Origin: Pseudomonas xantholysinigenes
Lineage (GTDB): Bacteria > Pseudomonadota > Gammaproteobacteria > Pseudomonadales > Pseudomonadaceae
Direction: 5' to 3'
Assembly: GCF_014268885.2 (NCBI RefSeq)
Contig: NZ_CP077095.1
Coordinates: 5,543,669-5,607,668, forward strand
Length of the DNA stretch: 64,000 bases
The translations under genes and the position numbers were made by a program. The notes beneath the pieces were generated by a model. It searched no databases and had not been told where the DNA came from. It was given only the letters and a program-made list of their open reading frames with translations. Positions within the stretch are counted from its first letter, which is position 1. Each line of letters begins with the position of its first letter. Shown piece after piece: positions 45,962 to 60,940 of the stretch.

Positions 45962-47329
45962 TCAGCTCTTCTTGATCTTCTCCGGCCGTTTCCAGCCTTC
46001 GATATTGCGCTGGCGCGCCCGGGCCACACCCAACTGCCCCGCTTCGACCGTCTGGGTGATGGTCGAACCCGCCGCAGTGGTGGCACCAGCCTGGATTTCC
46101 ACAGGCGCCACCAGCGAGTTGTTGGAGCCGATGAACACGTCCTCACCCATGACCGTGCGGAACTTGTTGGCACCGTCGTAGTTGCAGGTGATGGTACCGG
46201 CGCCGATGTTGCTGCGCGCGCCAATCTCGGCGTCGCCGAGGTAGGTCAGGTGACCCGCCTTGGCGCCTTCGCCCAGGTGCGCATTCTTCAACTCGACGAA
46301 GTTACCCACATGGGCGCGGGCATCCAGCACGCTGCCGGGGCGCAGGCGAGCAAACGGGCCGGCATCGCTGCCCTCGCCCATCACCGCGCCTTCGATATGG
46401 CTGTTGGCCTTGATCACCACGCCCTTGCGCAAGGTACTGTCCTTGATCACGCAATTCGGGCCGATCTGCACATCGTCCTCGATTACCACCCGGCCTTCGA
46501 GGATCACGTTGACATCGATCAGCACGTCACGCCCCACGCTCACCTCACCGCGCACATCGAAGCGCGCCGGATCACGCAGGGTCACGCCCAGGGCCATCAG
46601 GCGACGGCCTTCACGCAACTGATAGTGACGCTCGAGCTCCGACAGCTGGCGCCGGTCATTGGCGCCCTGCACTTCCATCGGGTCGTGGGGTTGTTCGGTG
46701 GCAACCACCAGGCCATCGGCCACGGCCATGGCGATCACATCGGTGAGGTAGTACTCACCCTGGGCGTTGTTGTTGGACAGACGGCCCATCCAATCGGCCA
46801 GGCGCGCGGCGGGCATGGCGAGGATGCCGGTGTTGCCTTCCTTGATGGCCTTTTGCGTTGCACTGGCGTCCTTGTGCTCGACGATAGCAGTCACCTGGCC
46901 ACGGGCGTCGCGGACGATGCGACCGTAGCCGGTCGGATCCGCCAGGTCGACGGTCAACAGGCCCAGCTGACTGTCGCTGACCTTGGCCAGCAGCCGCTGC
47001 AGGGTCTCGACTTCGATCAGCGGGACGTCGCCATACAGCACCAGCACGGTGTCGGCCGTGATTGCCGGCAGCGCCTGCGCCACGGCATGGCCGGTGCCCA
47101 GTTGCTTGTCCTGCATGACGAAGTTGAGATCGTCGGCGGCCAGGCGCTCGCGCACCTGCTCCGCGCCATGGCCGATCACCACGTGAATACCGCTGGGCTG
47201 CAACTGGCGCGCGCTGTGGATAACGTGGCCGAGCATGGAATTGCCGGCGACCGGGTGCAGGACCTTGGGCAGCGCCGAACGCATGCGGGTGCCTTGGCCG
47301 GCGGCGAGAATGACGATATCGAGGGACAT
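45962..47329 (-). CDS. glmU: Bifunctional GlmU: GlcNAc-1-P uridyltransferase and GlcN-1-P acetyltransferase
   Basis: 455 residues; completes UDP-GlcNAc synthesis for peptidoglycan and LPS. The N-terminal Rossmann-like domain has [19 protein letters not shown] (about 8-26) and YGDVPLI. The C-terminal left-handed beta helix (about 250-430) has hexapeptide repeats such as [26 protein letters not shown] and the active-site [24 protein letters not shown]. It lies between the ATP synthase genes and glmR, a conserved order. Own terminator follows. Confidence 0.96.
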   Translation of the reverse strand: MSLDIVILAAGQGTRMRSALPKVLHPVAGNSMLGHVIHSARQLQPSGIHVVIGHGAEQVRERLAADDLNFVMQDKQLGTGHAVAQALPAITADTVLVLYGDVPLIEVETLQRLLAKVSDSQLGLLTVDLADPTGYGRIVRDARGQVTAIVEHKDASATQKAIKEGNTGILAMPAARLADWMGRLSNNNAQGEYYLTDVIAMAVADGLVVATEQPHDPMEVQGANDRRQLSELERHYQLREGRRLMALGVTLRDPARFDVRGEVSVGRDVLIDVNVILEGRVVIEDDVQIGPNCVIKDSTLRKGVVIKANSHIEGAVMGEGSDAGPFARLRPGSVLDARAHVGNFVELKNAHLGEGAKAGHLTYLGDAEIGARSNIGAGTITCNYDGANKFRTVMGEDVFIGSNNSLVAPVEIQAGATTAAGSTITQTVEAGQLGVARARQRNIEGWKRPEKIKKS

Positions 47330-47384
47330 TGACTGGCTACCAATCCTGGGCGGTCAGGGATATGACCAAAAGGGAAATTGCGGA

Positions 47385-47414
47385 AAAGAAAAAGGGTAGC
47401 CGAGGCTACCCTTT
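47385..47414 (-). terminator. ATP synthase operon terminator
   Basis: Perfect 11-base stem AAAGGGTAGCC (47391-47401) and GGCTACCCTTT (47404-47414) with a 2-base centre (the outer pairs would open). On the minus strand it is followed by TTTTTCTTTT. It lies 38 bases past the atpC stop. Confidence 0.92.
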
Positions 47415-47451
47415 AACTCAATCGCAGCGACAGTAAGCGGCCAGGGCCGGA

Positions 47452-47871
47452 TTACTTGCCTTTGCGCAATTGCTGGACAGTACGCAGCTGAGCTGCAGCC
47501 TCGGCCAGACGTGCGGCAGCAGCACCGTAGTCGAAGTCCGAGCTTTTCGCGTTCAGGGCGTTCTCGGCAGCCTTGAGGGCTTCCTGAGCCTGAGCTTCGT
47601 CCAGGTCGGCAGCACGCTGCACGGTGTCGGCGAGAACCTTGACCATGTTCGGCTGCACTTCGAGGAAGCCACCGGAGATGTAGAACACCTCACGATCGCC
47701 ACCTTGCTTGGTCAGCGTGATCGGACCCGGCTTGAGATTGGTGATCAGCGGCGCGTGGCCTGGAGCGATACCCAGATCGCCCAGGTTGCCGTGCGCTACT
47801 ACCATCTCGACCAGGCCGGAGAAGATCTCTCCTTCCGCGCTGACGATATCGCAATGGACTGTCATAGCCAT
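47452..47871 (-). CDS. atpC: ATP synthase F1 epsilon subunit
   Basis: 139 residues. Part of the F1 central stalk; its C-terminal helices inhibit ATP hydrolysis. [15 protein letters not shown] and [14 protein letters not shown] are the conserved beta-sandwich; the C-terminal part (about 85-139) is helical and Ala/Gln rich. Last gene of the atp operon. 44 bases separate it from atpD, including a GC hairpin. Confidence 0.96.
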   Translation of the reverse strand: MAMTVHCDIVSAEGEIFSGLVEMVVAHGNLGDLGIAPGHAPLITNLKPGPITLTKQGGDREVFYISGGFLEVQPNMVKVLADTVQRAADLDEAQAQEALKAAENALNAKSSDFDYGAAAARLAEAAAQLRTVQQLRKGK

Positions 47872-47892
47872 CTGCTTGCCTCAACCTGATTA

Positions 47893-47910
47893 GCGCCCCT
47901 TGCGGGGCGC
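47893..47910 (-). other. Hairpin between atpD and atpC
   Basis: GCGCCCC-TTGC-GGGGCGC, a perfect 7-base stem without a T run. It is probably an intercistronic mRNA structure, not a terminator. Confidence 0.6.
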
Positions 47911-47915
47911 CGGGA

Positions 47916-49319
<1,404 letters not shown>

Positions 49320-50180
49320 TTAAACCGCGGCAGCGCCGCCGACGATTTCCGAGATCTCCTGGGTGATCGCAGCCTGACGCGCCTTGTTGTAGATCAACTG
49401 AAGCTCTTTGATCAAATCACCGGCGTTGTCTGTGGCGTTCTTCATGGCGATCATCCGGGCCGCTTGTTCAGCAGCGTTGTTCTCGACCACCGCCTGGTAA
49501 ACCTGCGACTCCACGTAACGCACCATCAAGCCGTCCAGCAGCTCTTTTGCGTCGGGTTCGTACAGGTAGTCCCAGTGGTGCTTGAGTTCCTGATCCGGGG
49601 TTGCCACCAACGGTACCAACTGCTCTACCGTCGGTTTTTGGGTCATGGTGTTGATGAACTTGTTCGAAACCACCGAGAGGCGATCGATGCGGCCGTCCAG
49701 GTAGGCGTCCAGCATCACCTTGACGGAGCCGATCAGATCATTGATCGATGGCTCTTCGCCCAGGTGGCTGATCGCGGCTACGACGTTACCGCCAAAGATG
49801 CGGAAGAAAGTCGCACCCTTGCTGCCGATCACGCACAGGTCGATTTCCACGCCCTGTTCGCGGTTTTCGTTCATGTCCTTGACCAGGGCCTTGAACAGGT
49901 TGGTATTCAAGCCACCGCACAGACCACGGTCACTGCTCACCACGATATAACCGGCGCGCTTTACAGGGCGCTCGATCATGAACGGGTGGCGATATTCCGG
50001 GTTGGCGTTGGCCAGATGACCGATCACCTGGCGGATACGCTCCGCGTAAGGACGGCTAGCAGCCATGCGCATTTGTGCCTTGCGCATCTTGCTGACCGCC
50101 ACTTTCTCCATGGCGCTGGTAATTTTTTGCGTGCTTTTGATGCTCGCAATCTTACTGCGAATCTCTTTTGCGCCTGCCAT
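49320..50180 (-). CDS. atpG: ATP synthase F1 gamma subunit
   Basis: 286 residues; rotating central shaft. The N terminus [28 protein letters not shown] and the C terminus [35 protein letters not shown] are the two long conserved coiled-coil helices. [11 protein letters not shown] is the central-domain signature. Confidence 0.97.
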   Translation of the reverse strand: MAGAKEIRSKIASIKSTQKITSAMEKVAVSKMRKAQMRMAASRPYAERIRQVIGHLANANPEYRHPFMIERPVKRAGYIVVSSDRGLCGGLNTNLFKALVKDMNENREQGVEIDLCVIGSKGATFFRIFGGNVVAAISHLGEEPSINDLIGSVKVMLDAYLDGRIDRLSVVSNKFINTMTQKPTVEQLVPLVATPDQELKHHWDYLYEPDAKELLDGLMVRYVESQVYQAVVENNAAEQAARMIAMKNATDNAGDLIKELQLIYNKARQAAITQEISEIVGGAAAV

Positions 50181-50201
50181 GTATCACCTATCAGGTTAGC
50201 A

Positions 50202-50223
50202 AGCGGGGGCCGGAGCCCCCGCT
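50202..50223 (-). other. Hairpin between atpA and atpG
   Basis: AGCGGGGGC-CGGA-GCCCCCGCT, a perfect 9-base stem with a 4-base loop and no T run. It is probably an mRNA-stabilising or attenuating structure within the operon. Confidence 0.65.
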
Positions 50224-50228
50224 GCGGC

Positions 50229-51773
50229 TTACCAGGTCTGGGTGGCCTTGAACTTCTCGATACCGGCTTTCATGCCAGCGTCGATTTCGTCGTTGAAGTC
50301 ACCCTTCACGTTGATCTTGGCCATCAGTTCGGCGTGATCACGGTTGAAGTAGGCGATCAGAGCTTGCTCGAAGCTACCGACCTTGGCGACTTCTACGTCG
50401 GTCAGGAAACCACGCTCAGCGGCATACAGCGACAGGGCCATGTCGGCGATCGACATTGGCGCGTACTGCTTCTGCTTCATCAGCTCGGTAACGCGCTGAC
50501 CATGCTCCAGCTGCTTGCGGGTAGCCTCGTCCAGGTCAGAAGCGAACTGGGCGAATGCCGCCAGTTCACGGTACTGAGCCAGGGCGGTACGGATACCACC
50601 GGACAGCTTCTTGATGATCTTGGTCTGGGCGGCACCACCAACACGGGATACCGACACACCGGCGTTAACGGCAGGACGGATGCCTGCGTTGAACATGGCC
50701 GATTCCAGGAAGATCTGACCGTCGGTGATCGAGATCACGTTGGTCGGAACGAACGCGGAAACGTCGCCAGCCTGGGTTTCGATGATCGGCAGAGCGGTCA
50801 GCGAGCCAGTCTTGCCGGTTACGGCACCGTTGGTGAACTTCTCGACGTACTCTTCGGAAACGCGCGATGCACGCTCCAGCAGACGGGAGTGGAGATAGAA
50901 CACGTCGCCTGGGTACGCTTCACGTCCTGGTGGACGGCGCAGCAGCAGGGAGATCTGACGGTAGGCAACGGCCTGCTTGGACAGGTCATCGTAAACGATC
51001 AGCGCGTCTTCACCGCGGTCACGGAAGAATTCGCCCATGGTGCAGCCGGCGTATGGCGCCAGGAACTGCAGTGCGGCGGATTCCGAGGCACTGGCAACGA
51101 CCACGATGGTGTTGGCCAGGGCGCCGGCTTCTTCCAGCTTGCGAACGATGTTGGCAACGGTGGAACGCTTCTGGCCGACTGCAACATAAACACAGAAAAT
51201 ACCGGAGTCTTTCTGGTTGATGATGGCGTCGATGGCCATGGCGGTCTTGCCGATCTGACGGTCACCGATGATCAGCTCGCGCTGGCCACGGCCGACAGGG
51301 ATCATGGCGTCGACGGACTTGTAGCCAGTCTGTACAGGCTGGTCTACCGACTTACGCCAGATCACGCCTGGAGCCACTTTCTCGACCGCGTCGGTCTGGG
51401 TGTTGCCCAGAGGACCTTTGCCGTCGATCGGGTTACCCAGTGCGTCGACGACGCGACCCAGCAGTTCCTTACCAACCGGAACTTCCAGGATGCGACCGGT
51501 GCACTTGGCGCTCATGCCTTCGGCGAGGGTGTCATAGGCACCCAGGATCACTGCACCTACGGAGTCTTGCTCCAGGTTCAGTGCCATGCCGAATACGCTG
51601 CCAGGGAACTCGATCATTTCGCCGTACATGACGTCGGCCAGACCGTGGATCCGCACGATGCCGTCGGAAACCGAAACGACGGTACCTTCGTTACGGGCTT
51701 GGGAGCCGACATCGAGGTTGTCGATGCGGCCCTTGATGATTTCACTAATTTCGGAAGGATTGAGTTGCTGCAT
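50229..51773 (-). CDS. atpA: ATP synthase F1 alpha subunit
   Basis: 514 residues; regulatory nucleotide-binding subunit. Walker [10 protein letters not shown] (about 170-178), the [20 protein letters not shown] region, and the signature [14 protein letters not shown]. Length is the usual 513-514. 21 bases after atpH. Confidence 0.98.
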   Translation of the reverse strand: MQQLNPSEISEIIKGRIDNLDVGSQARNEGTVVSVSDGIVRIHGLADVMYGEMIEFPGSVFGMALNLEQDSVGAVILGAYDTLAEGMSAKCTGRILEVPVGKELLGRVVDALGNPIDGKGPLGNTQTDAVEKVAPGVIWRKSVDQPVQTGYKSVDAMIPVGRGQRELIIGDRQIGKTAMAIDAIINQKDSGIFCVYVAVGQKRSTVANIVRKLEEAGALANTIVVVASASESAALQFLAPYAGCTMGEFFRDRGEDALIVYDDLSKQAVAYRQISLLLRRPPGREAYPGDVFYLHSRLLERASRVSEEYVEKFTNGAVTGKTGSLTALPIIETQAGDVSAFVPTNVISITDGQIFLESAMFNAGIRPAVNAGVSVSRVGGAAQTKIIKKLSGGIRTALAQYRELAAFAQFASDLDEATRKQLEHGQRVTELMKQKQYAPMSIADMALSLYAAERGFLTDVEVAKVGSFEQALIAYFNRDHAELMAKINVKGDFNDEIDAGMKAGIEKFKATQTW

Positions 51774-51794
51774 TGCTCTGCTGCCCCTTCAAAC

Positions 51795-52331
51795 TCAAGA
51801 TTTCAAGGCTTCGGCCAGTTTCGCGATTTTCCCGCGAACCGAACCGTCGATTACCAGGTCGCCAGCGCGGATGACGACGCCGCCGATCAGGCTGGCATCC
51901 TCCGACGCGTGCAGGCGCACTTCCTGGCCTAACCGTGCACTGAGAACCTTGGCGAGTTTGTCTTGCTGTTCTTGGTTCAACGCAAAAGCACTGGTGACTT
52001 CCACGTCCACGGACTTCTCTTGCTCGGCCTTGTACAGGTCGAACAGAGTCGAAATCTCCGGCAGAAGCAGGAGACGTTCGTTTTCCGCGGCAACATGAAT
52101 GAAATTCTGTGCCTTGGCGTCAAACTTGTCACCGCACACTTCAATGAATGCGGCGGCCTTTTCTGCGCTAGTCAGTTGCGGGGCCTTGAGCAGGCGCTGC
52201 ATGGTGTCGTCTTGCGACACCGCAGCAGCCAGGCCGAGCATGGCTGACCAATTGGCCAGTTGCTGATGGGCCTGGGCATGCTCGAAGGCAGCCTTAGCGT
52301 AAGGTCGGGCCAACGTGGTCAGTTCTGCCAT
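51795..52331 (-). CDS. atpH: ATP synthase F1 delta subunit
   Basis: 178 residues; peripheral-stalk connector between F1 and b subunits. [14 protein letters not shown] at the N terminus and the C-terminal signature [25 protein letters not shown] identify OSCP/delta. 12 bases after atpF. Confidence 0.96.
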   Translation of the reverse strand: MAELTTLARPYAKAAFEHAQAHQQLANWSAMLGLAAAVSQDDTMQRLLKAPQLTSAEKAAAFIEVCGDKFDAKAQNFIHVAAENERLLLLPEISTLFDLYKAEQEKSVDVEVTSAFALNQEQQDKLAKVLSARLGQEVRLHASEDASLIGGVVIRAGDLVIDGSVRGKIAKLAEALKS

Positions 52332-52343
52332 GATCGCCCTCGC

Positions 52344-52814
52344 TTAAATTTCAGCGGCCAGTTTGTTAACCAGCTCCGCATGCGCGTTTTGATCGATTGT
52401 GGCGCCAAGGATCTTTTCAGCACCGCCAACGGCCAGGGCACCCACTTGGGCACGCAGGGCGTCTTTGACGCTGTTCAGTTCCTGTTCGATCTCGGCTTGA
52501 GCCTGAGCCTTCACACGGTCAGCTTCGACGCGGGCCTGTTCACGGGCTTCCTCGACAAGCTGAGCAGCGCGTTTCTTGCTTTGCTCAATGATTTCGGCTG
52601 CCTGTGCCTTCGCTTCACGCAGTTGCTGACCCGCTTTCTCTTGGGCCAGCTCCAGGTCGCGAGCTGCGCGGTTGGCAGCGTCCAAGCCATCGGCAATCTT
52701 CTTTTGGCGCTCTTGCAGAGCAGTAATGACCGGAGGCCATACGTACTTCATGCAGAAGAGTACAAAAATCAGGAAAGCAACGGATTGGCCAATCAGGGTT
52801 GCATTAATGTTCAC
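52344..52814 (-). CDS. atpF: ATP synthase Fo b subunit
   Basis: 156 residues; an N-terminal membrane helix ([29 protein letters not shown]) and a long charged coiled coil (about 35-156) forming the peripheral stalk. Length equals that of E. coli b. 58 bases after atpE. Confidence 0.96.
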   Translation of the reverse strand: MNINATLIGQSVAFLIFVLFCMKYVWPPVITALQERQKKIADGLDAANRAARDLELAQEKAGQQLREAKAQAAEIIEQSKKRAAQLVEEAREQARVEADRVKAQAQAEIEQELNSVKDALRAQVGALAVGGAEKILGATIDQNAHAELVNKLAAEI

Positions 52815-52872
52815 GCCAACACCTCGCTCGGTCTTTGTTCATCACAGCTATCAACTCGTAGAAAACGAGTGA

Positions 52873-53145
<273 letters not shown>

Positions 53146-53274
53146 TTACGTCGTATTGGTTAGGTTTTTAGTTTGAAGCGGTAAAACAAATCGTTTGGTA
53201 CAGCATGCCCTTGCGGACTTTTTAAGCCCTCCCCCCAAACGGGCGGGGAAGGCTATCAGACACGCCAGGCGGTC

Positions 53275-54568
<1,294 letters not shown>

Positions 54569-54643
54569 CACAACTGCTCCTCGAAAGTCGACCGCCTAGT
54601 CAGTAATGACTTGGCATAATTTGTGCCGACAAAATGCGCGCAG

Positions 54644-54672
54644 AGTATAGGGGTGGATTAACCCCTATTCAA
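54644..54672 (-). promoter_or_regulatory. Sigma-70 promoter of the atp operon
   Basis: On the minus strand -35 TTGAAT (54667-54672) and -10 TATACT (54644-54649) are separated by exactly 17 bases. The whole spacer forms an inverted repeat, ATAGGGGT-N6-ACCCCTAT (54647-54668). It lies 76 bases before atpI and 46 past the parB stop. Confidence 0.78.
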
Positions 54673-54717
54673 CTCTTCGGTAGTGATTTCCGACTGCGCG
54701 CTACAACAGGAATTGTT

Positions 54718-55590
54718 TCAGCGGATGTGAGCAAGCACGCCTTGCAACTCGTCGAGCGAGTTGTAGCGAATAACCAACTGGCCCTTGCCCTTGTTGCCAT
54801 GGCGGATTTGCACCGCGGAGCCCAGGCGCTCTGCCAGACGCTGCTCGAGGCGCGCGATATCCGGATCAGGTTGGCTCGATTCGACCGGCTCAGGCTTGCC
54901 GTTGAGCCACTGGCGCACCAGTGCCTCGGTTTGGCGCACGGTAAGACCACGTGCGACAACATGACGCGCCCCTTCTTCCTGGCGATCTTCCTCGAGACCG
55001 AGCAAGGCACGGGCGTGGCCCATCTCCAGGTCGCCGTGGGCGAGCATGGTCTTGATCGCCTCGGGCAGCGAGATCAGCCGCAGCAGGTTGGCCACGGTCA
55101 CCCGCGACTTGCCCACGGCATCGGCTACCTGCTGCTGGGTCAGCTCGAACTCCTGCTGCAGGCGCTGCAGGGCCAGGGCTTCTTCCAGCGGGTTGAGGTC
55201 CTCACGCTGGATGTTCTCGATCAGCGCCATGGCGATGGCGGCTTCGTCGGGCACTTCGCGGACCATGGCCGGCACGGTGTCCAGGCCAGCCTGCTGGGTG
55301 GCGCGCCAGCGGCGCTCGCCGGCGATGATCTCGTAGCGGTTGTCGCCGATCGGGCGGACCACGATCGGTTGCATGACGCCATGGGTGCGGATCGAGTGCG
55401 CCAGTTCTTCGAGCGCCTCGGGATCCATGTCGCGGCGTGGCTGGTACTTGCCGCGCTGGATCAGTTCGACCGGCAGTTGTTGCAGTTCCTTCTGGTCGAT
55501 CTTGACAGCCTGCGCCTCGAGCGCGCTGACGGAAGGACCACTGAGCAGTGCATCCAACCCACGTCCGAGACCGCGTTTCTTGATGGCCAT
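54718..55590 (-). CDS. parB: Chromosome-partitioning protein ParB (Spo0J)
   Basis: 290 residues; CTP-dependent DNA clamp that loads at parS and spreads. N terminus MAIKKRGLGRGLDALLSG; the nuclease-like fold has QPRRDMDPEALEELAHSIR and GERRWRA; the helix-turn-helix is ELTQQQVADAVGKSRVTVANLLRL. 9 bases after parA. A candidate binding site is the parS at 27777. Confidence 0.97.
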   Translation of the reverse strand: MAIKKRGLGRGLDALLSGPSVSALEAQAVKIDQKELQQLPVELIQRGKYQPRRDMDPEALEELAHSIRTHGVMQPIVVRPIGDNRYEIIAGERRWRATQQAGLDTVPAMVREVPDEAAIAMALIENIQREDLNPLEEALALQRLQQEFELTQQQVADAVGKSRVTVANLLRLISLPEAIKTMLAHGDLEMGHARALLGLEEDRQEEGARHVVARGLTVRQTEALVRQWLNGKPEPVESSQPDPDIARLEQRLAERLGSAVQIRHGNKGKGQLVIRYNSLDELQGVLAHIR

Positions 55591-55599
55591 GCGGATTCC

Positions 55600-56391
55600 T
55601 TAAGTTGTTTGTGCAGTGCGTGATGGACGGCGCTGACGGCGTACCAGTTCCCCGGCCAGCGCCAGGTAGGCCAGCGCGCCACGGGATTGCTTGTCGTAGG
55701 CCAGTGCCGGCATGCCGAAGCTCGGCGCCTCGGCCAGGCGAATGTTGCGCGGGATCACCGTGTCGTACAGCTGGTCGCCGAAATGCTCTTTGAGCTGCGC
55801 CGACACGTCGTTGTTCAGGCTCAGGCGCGGATCGTACATGGTCCGCAGCAGGCCCTCGATCTTCAGCTCCGGGTTCAGCCGGGCGGCGATGCGCTTGATG
55901 TTATCCACAAGGTCGCTGAGACCTTCCAGCGCGTAGTACTCGCACTGCATGGGGATAATCACGCCATCGGAGGCGACCAGGGCGTTGAGGGTCAGCATCG
56001 ACAGCGACGGTGGGCAGTCGATGAGGATGTAGTCGTAGTTCTCGCGGATCGGCGCCAACGCGTTGCGCAGGCGGCTCTCTTTCATCTGCATCTCGAGCAG
56101 GACCACCTCGGCGGCGGTCAAGTCGCGGTTGGCTGGCAGCAGCTGGAAACCACCGTGCTCGGAGTAGTGCATGGCCTGGGCCAGGTCGCATTCCCCAATC
56201 AGCAGGTCGTACACCGAGTGCTCGAGCTCGTGTTTATCCACACCGCTGCCCATGGTGGCGTTGCCCTGTGGATCGAGGTCGATCAGCAGCACGCGACGCT
56301 TGGTCGCGGCCAGCGATGCGGCGAGATTGATGCAGGTGGTGGTCTTGCCCACACCACCTTTCTGGTTCGCGATTGCGAATACCTTAGCCAT
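55600..56391 (-). CDS. parA: Chromosome-partitioning ATPase ParA (Soj)
   Basis: 263-residue ParA/MinD ATPase that moves the ParB-origin complex. Deviant Walker A KGGVGKTTT (about 11-19), DLDPQGNATMG, and DCPPSLSMLTLNALVA. 18 bases after rsmG. Contains two perfect DnaA-box 9-mers (55901 and 56234). Confidence 0.97.
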   Translation of the reverse strand: MAKVFAIANQKGGVGKTTTCINLAASLAATKRRVLLIDLDPQGNATMGSGVDKHELEHSVYDLLIGECDLAQAMHYSEHGGFQLLPANRDLTAAEVVLLEMQMKESRLRNALAPIRENYDYILIDCPPSLSMLTLNALVASDGVIIPMQCEYYALEGLSDLVDNIKRIAARLNPELKIEGLLRTMYDPRLSLNNDVSAQLKEHFGDQLYDTVIPRNIRLAEAPSFGMPALAYDKQSRGALAYLALAGELVRRQRRPSRTAQTT

Positions 56392-56409
56392 TGTTGCGTG
56401 TGTTCCCAG

Positions 56410-57056
56410 TCATGCCTTGCGGCGCAGTATCAGCAGATGGCGCTGGCCCTGGCAACCTGGAACGGTCAGGGCCTGCTCGCTTTCCACTGTGAAGTCTGCG
56501 GGCAATGCTACCAGTTCGTCGGCAGGATGCAGCCCCTTCATTGCAAGCCATTGCGTGCGGGCGTCACCCAGGTGGCGGGTCCAGTTGGTGAAATTCTCCA
56601 TGCTGCTGAAGGCCCGGGAGATGATTCCGCAGAACGGCAGCTCGGGCTGGACCTCTTCGACCCGGCTGTGGATAACCGAGAGGTTGTCCAGTTTCAGCTC
56701 CATCTTCACCTGGGTGAGGAAGCGGGTCTTCTTGCCGTTGCTGTCGAGCACGGTCACCTGTTTGTGCGGATACAGGATAGCCAGTGGGATACCCGGCATG
56801 CCGCCGCCGCTGCCGACATCCAGCCAGCGCTGGGTGTCGTTGTGGATAAACGGCATGACGCTGAGGCTGTCGAGCAGATGGCGCGAGACCATCTCATCCG
56901 GGTCGCGCACCGCGGTCAGGTTGTAGGCCTTGTTCCATTTGATCAACAGGGCCAGGTAACCCAGCAGCAACTCGTGCTGCTGCGCGCTCAGCTCGACACC
57001 GAGCTGGCGCGCACCTGTGGACAACTCTTCGGCGTGTTGCGGGGTGACCGGGGAAC

Positions 57057-57060
<4 letters not shown>
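56410..57060 (-). CDS. rsmG: 16S rRNA (guanine-N7) methyltransferase RsmG
   Basis: 216 residues; methylates G527 of 16S rRNA. SAM motif [20 protein letters not shown] (about 79-98), preceded by [25 protein letters not shown]. Its ATG overlaps the mnmG stop in ATGA, so coupled translation is expected. Confidence 0.96.
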
Positions 57061-58949
<1,889 letters not shown>

Positions 58950-59048
58950 CACGCACCTCGTGCCTGTTTTGCAAATAGAGAAGGGAAGCGGACCAGTATA
59001 GGGACTTCCTCCCCTGCGATAAACCTTCTGAGCAAAATTTGACCAGGC

Positions 59049-59323
59049 TGTGGATGAATGGCAGGCAAAAGAAAACAAAGAGGAAAAATTTAAAAAAGCT
59101 TTGTTTTTATGTTTATGTTTAGGCACCTATCCACATGTGGATAAGTAGCTTTAGGCCAATATTCACGCTGCCTGGCGGATTTCATAACCCTGTGCCTGAA
59201 GTGGCCTGAGGGGTCTGGATAACCGCGTGTAAGCTGTGGATGAAAATGACGGTTATCAACAGACGGGTTTGTCCTCAGAAAAAAAGCCCTGTTATCAACG
59301 TAGCTGAAGGCGAGTTTTCCACA
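59049..59323. other. Second origin-like region (oriC2) between mnmG and mnmE
   Basis: The 533-base gap 58950-59482 holds no gene. An AT-rich stretch (59069-59120) is followed by a perfect DnaA box TGTGGATAA (59136-59144) and one-mismatch boxes at 59049, 59127, 59214, 59235, 59253 and 59315. It shares GGCCAATATTCA (59154-59165) and AAAACAAAGAGG (59072-59083) with oriC, in the same order and direction. A gidA-side autonomously replicating region has been described for pseudomonads, as I recall; activity here is not shown. Confidence 0.72.
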
Positions 59324-59431
59324 GAGCTCCTGAGCTGTACACGCAGGAGTTTCGATCCCTGTGGGAGTGGATATCCCGTGACCAGCGGCAACGCCGGTTG
59401 CATGCATCACGCTGACAGGCAAATCGCAGGC

Positions 59432-59460
59432 AAAAAAAAGCCGCTCCAGAGAGGAGCGGC
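59432..59460 (-). terminator. Terminator after mnmE
   Basis: On the minus strand GCCGCTCC-TCTCT-GGAGCGGC is followed by a run of eight T, 23 bases past the mnmE stop. It keeps mnmE transcription out of the origin-like region. Confidence 0.92.
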
Positions 59461-59482
59461 CTTGGAATGGATGGGCTGTGGA

Positions 59483-60853
59483 CTATTTGCCGATGCAGAA
59501 GCTCGAGAAAATCCTCCCAAGCAGGTCATCCGAACTGAACGCCCCGGTAATTTCCCCCAATGCCTGTTGAGCCTGGCGCAGGTCCTCTGCCAGCAACTCG
59601 CCGGCACCGGCCAGGGTCAGTTGCGCGCGGCCATGCTCAAGGTGCTCACTGGCCTGGCGCAGCGCCTCCAGGTGCCGGCGACGGGCACTGAAGCTGCTCT
59701 CGGCCGTCTGCTCATAGCCCATGCAGGCCTTGAGGTGGTCACGCAGCAGATCCAGGCCCATGTCGCTGTCACGGGCACTCAGGGTGATGGTGACGTGGCC
59801 ATCGTCGCTTAGCTCCATGCCGACCGTTTCACCGCTCAAGTCGGCCTTGTTGCGAATCAGCGTGACCTTGGCCATGTCCGGGCGCTGGTCGAGGAACTCC
59901 GGCCACAGGGCAAACGGATCGCTGGCTTCCGGCGCGGTGGAGTCCACCACCAACAACACCCGATCGGCCTCGCCGATGGCTTTCAGCGCCCGCTCCACAC
60001 CGATCTTTTCCACATGGTCGTCGGTATCGCGCAGACCTGCGGTGTCGACCACATGCAGCGGCATGCCATCGATGTGGATATGTTCACGGAGGATGTCCCG
60101 GGTGGTGCCGGCGATGTCGGTGACGATCGCGGCTTCGCGCCCGGCCAGCTGATTGAGCAGGCTCGACTTACCGGCATTCGGTCGCCCGGCGATGACCACG
60201 GTCATGCCGTCGCGCAGCAAGGCGCCCTGCCCGGCTTCGCGCTGCACACTGGACAGCTCGTTGCGCACATCATCGAGCATGCGCAGGACATGGCCGTCGG
60301 CAAGGAAGTCGATTTCCTCTTCGGGGAAGTCGATGGCTGCCTCGACGTAGATACGCAGTGCGATCAAGGCCTCGGTCAGGCTGTGCACACGCTTGGAGAA
60401 GGCGCCCTGCAGCGAACGCAGGGCATTGCGTGCAGCCTGGGTGGAGCTGGCTTCGATCAGGTCGGCAATAGCCTCGGCCTGGGCCAGGTCGAGCTTGTCA
60501 TTGAGGAACGCCCGCTCGCTGAATTCGCCCGGGCGCGCCAAGCGGCAGCCCAGCTGCAGGCAGCGCTGCAGTAGCATGTCCATCACCACCGGGCCGCCGT
60601 GGCCCTGGAGTTCCAGCACGTCTTCGCCGGTGAACGAGTTCGGCCCGGGGAAGAACAGCGCGATGCCTTCGTCCAGGACCAGGCCGTCGGCGTCGCGGAA
60701 CGGGCCGTAGTGGGCATGCCGCGGCATCAGCGTGCGCCCGGTGATGGCTAGCCCAGCCTGGCTGGCCAGTGGCCCGGACAAGCGGACGATACCGACGCCG
60801 CCGCGGCCCTGGGCGGTGGCGATGGCGGCAATGGTTTCACGCACAGTGTTCAT
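59483..60853 (-). CDS. mnmE: tRNA modification GTPase MnmE (TrmE)
   Basis: 456 residues; partner of MnmG. N-terminal folate-binding domain (about 1-118), helical domain with inserted G domain: [12 protein letters not shown] (P-loop, about 223-234), [15 protein letters not shown] and NKAD. Ends with the invariant FCIGK whose Cys is needed for catalysis. Confidence 0.97.
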   Translation of the reverse strand: MNTVRETIAAIATAQGRGGVGIVRLSGPLASQAGLAITGRTLMPRHAHYGPFRDADGLVLDEGIALFFPGPNSFTGEDVLELQGHGGPVVMDMLLQRCLQLGCRLARPGEFSERAFLNDKLDLAQAEAIADLIEASSTQAARNALRSLQGAFSKRVHSLTEALIALRIYVEAAIDFPEEEIDFLADGHVLRMLDDVRNELSSVQREAGQGALLRDGMTVVIAGRPNAGKSSLLNQLAGREAAIVTDIAGTTRDILREHIHIDGMPLHVVDTAGLRDTDDHVEKIGVERALKAIGEADRVLLVVDSTAPEASDPFALWPEFLDQRPDMAKVTLIRNKADLSGETVGMELSDDGHVTITLSARDSDMGLDLLRDHLKACMGYEQTAESSFSARRRHLEALRQASEHLEHGRAQLTLAGAGELLAEDLRQAQQALGEITGAFSSDDLLGRIFSSFCIGK

Positions 60854-60888
60854 GCTCGAAAGCCTCTACAACGAATTCGTCAGATAGC

Positions 60889-60915
60889 AAAAACGCCCCA
60901 CTAGGGGGCGTTTTT
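60889..60915 (-). terminator. Terminator after yidC
   Basis: Hairpin AAAAACGCCCC-CTA-GGGGCGTTTTT, nearly symmetrical so it could stop transcription on either strand. It lies 26 bases past the yidC stop. Confidence 0.9.
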
Positions 60916-60940
60916 ATTCACAGGCAAACCGAGTTGCCCG

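Noticed and set aside
49464..51932. Long plus-strand open frame across atpG and atpA
   Set aside because: It spans two conserved genes and their gap on the other strand, so it is an antisense shadow.
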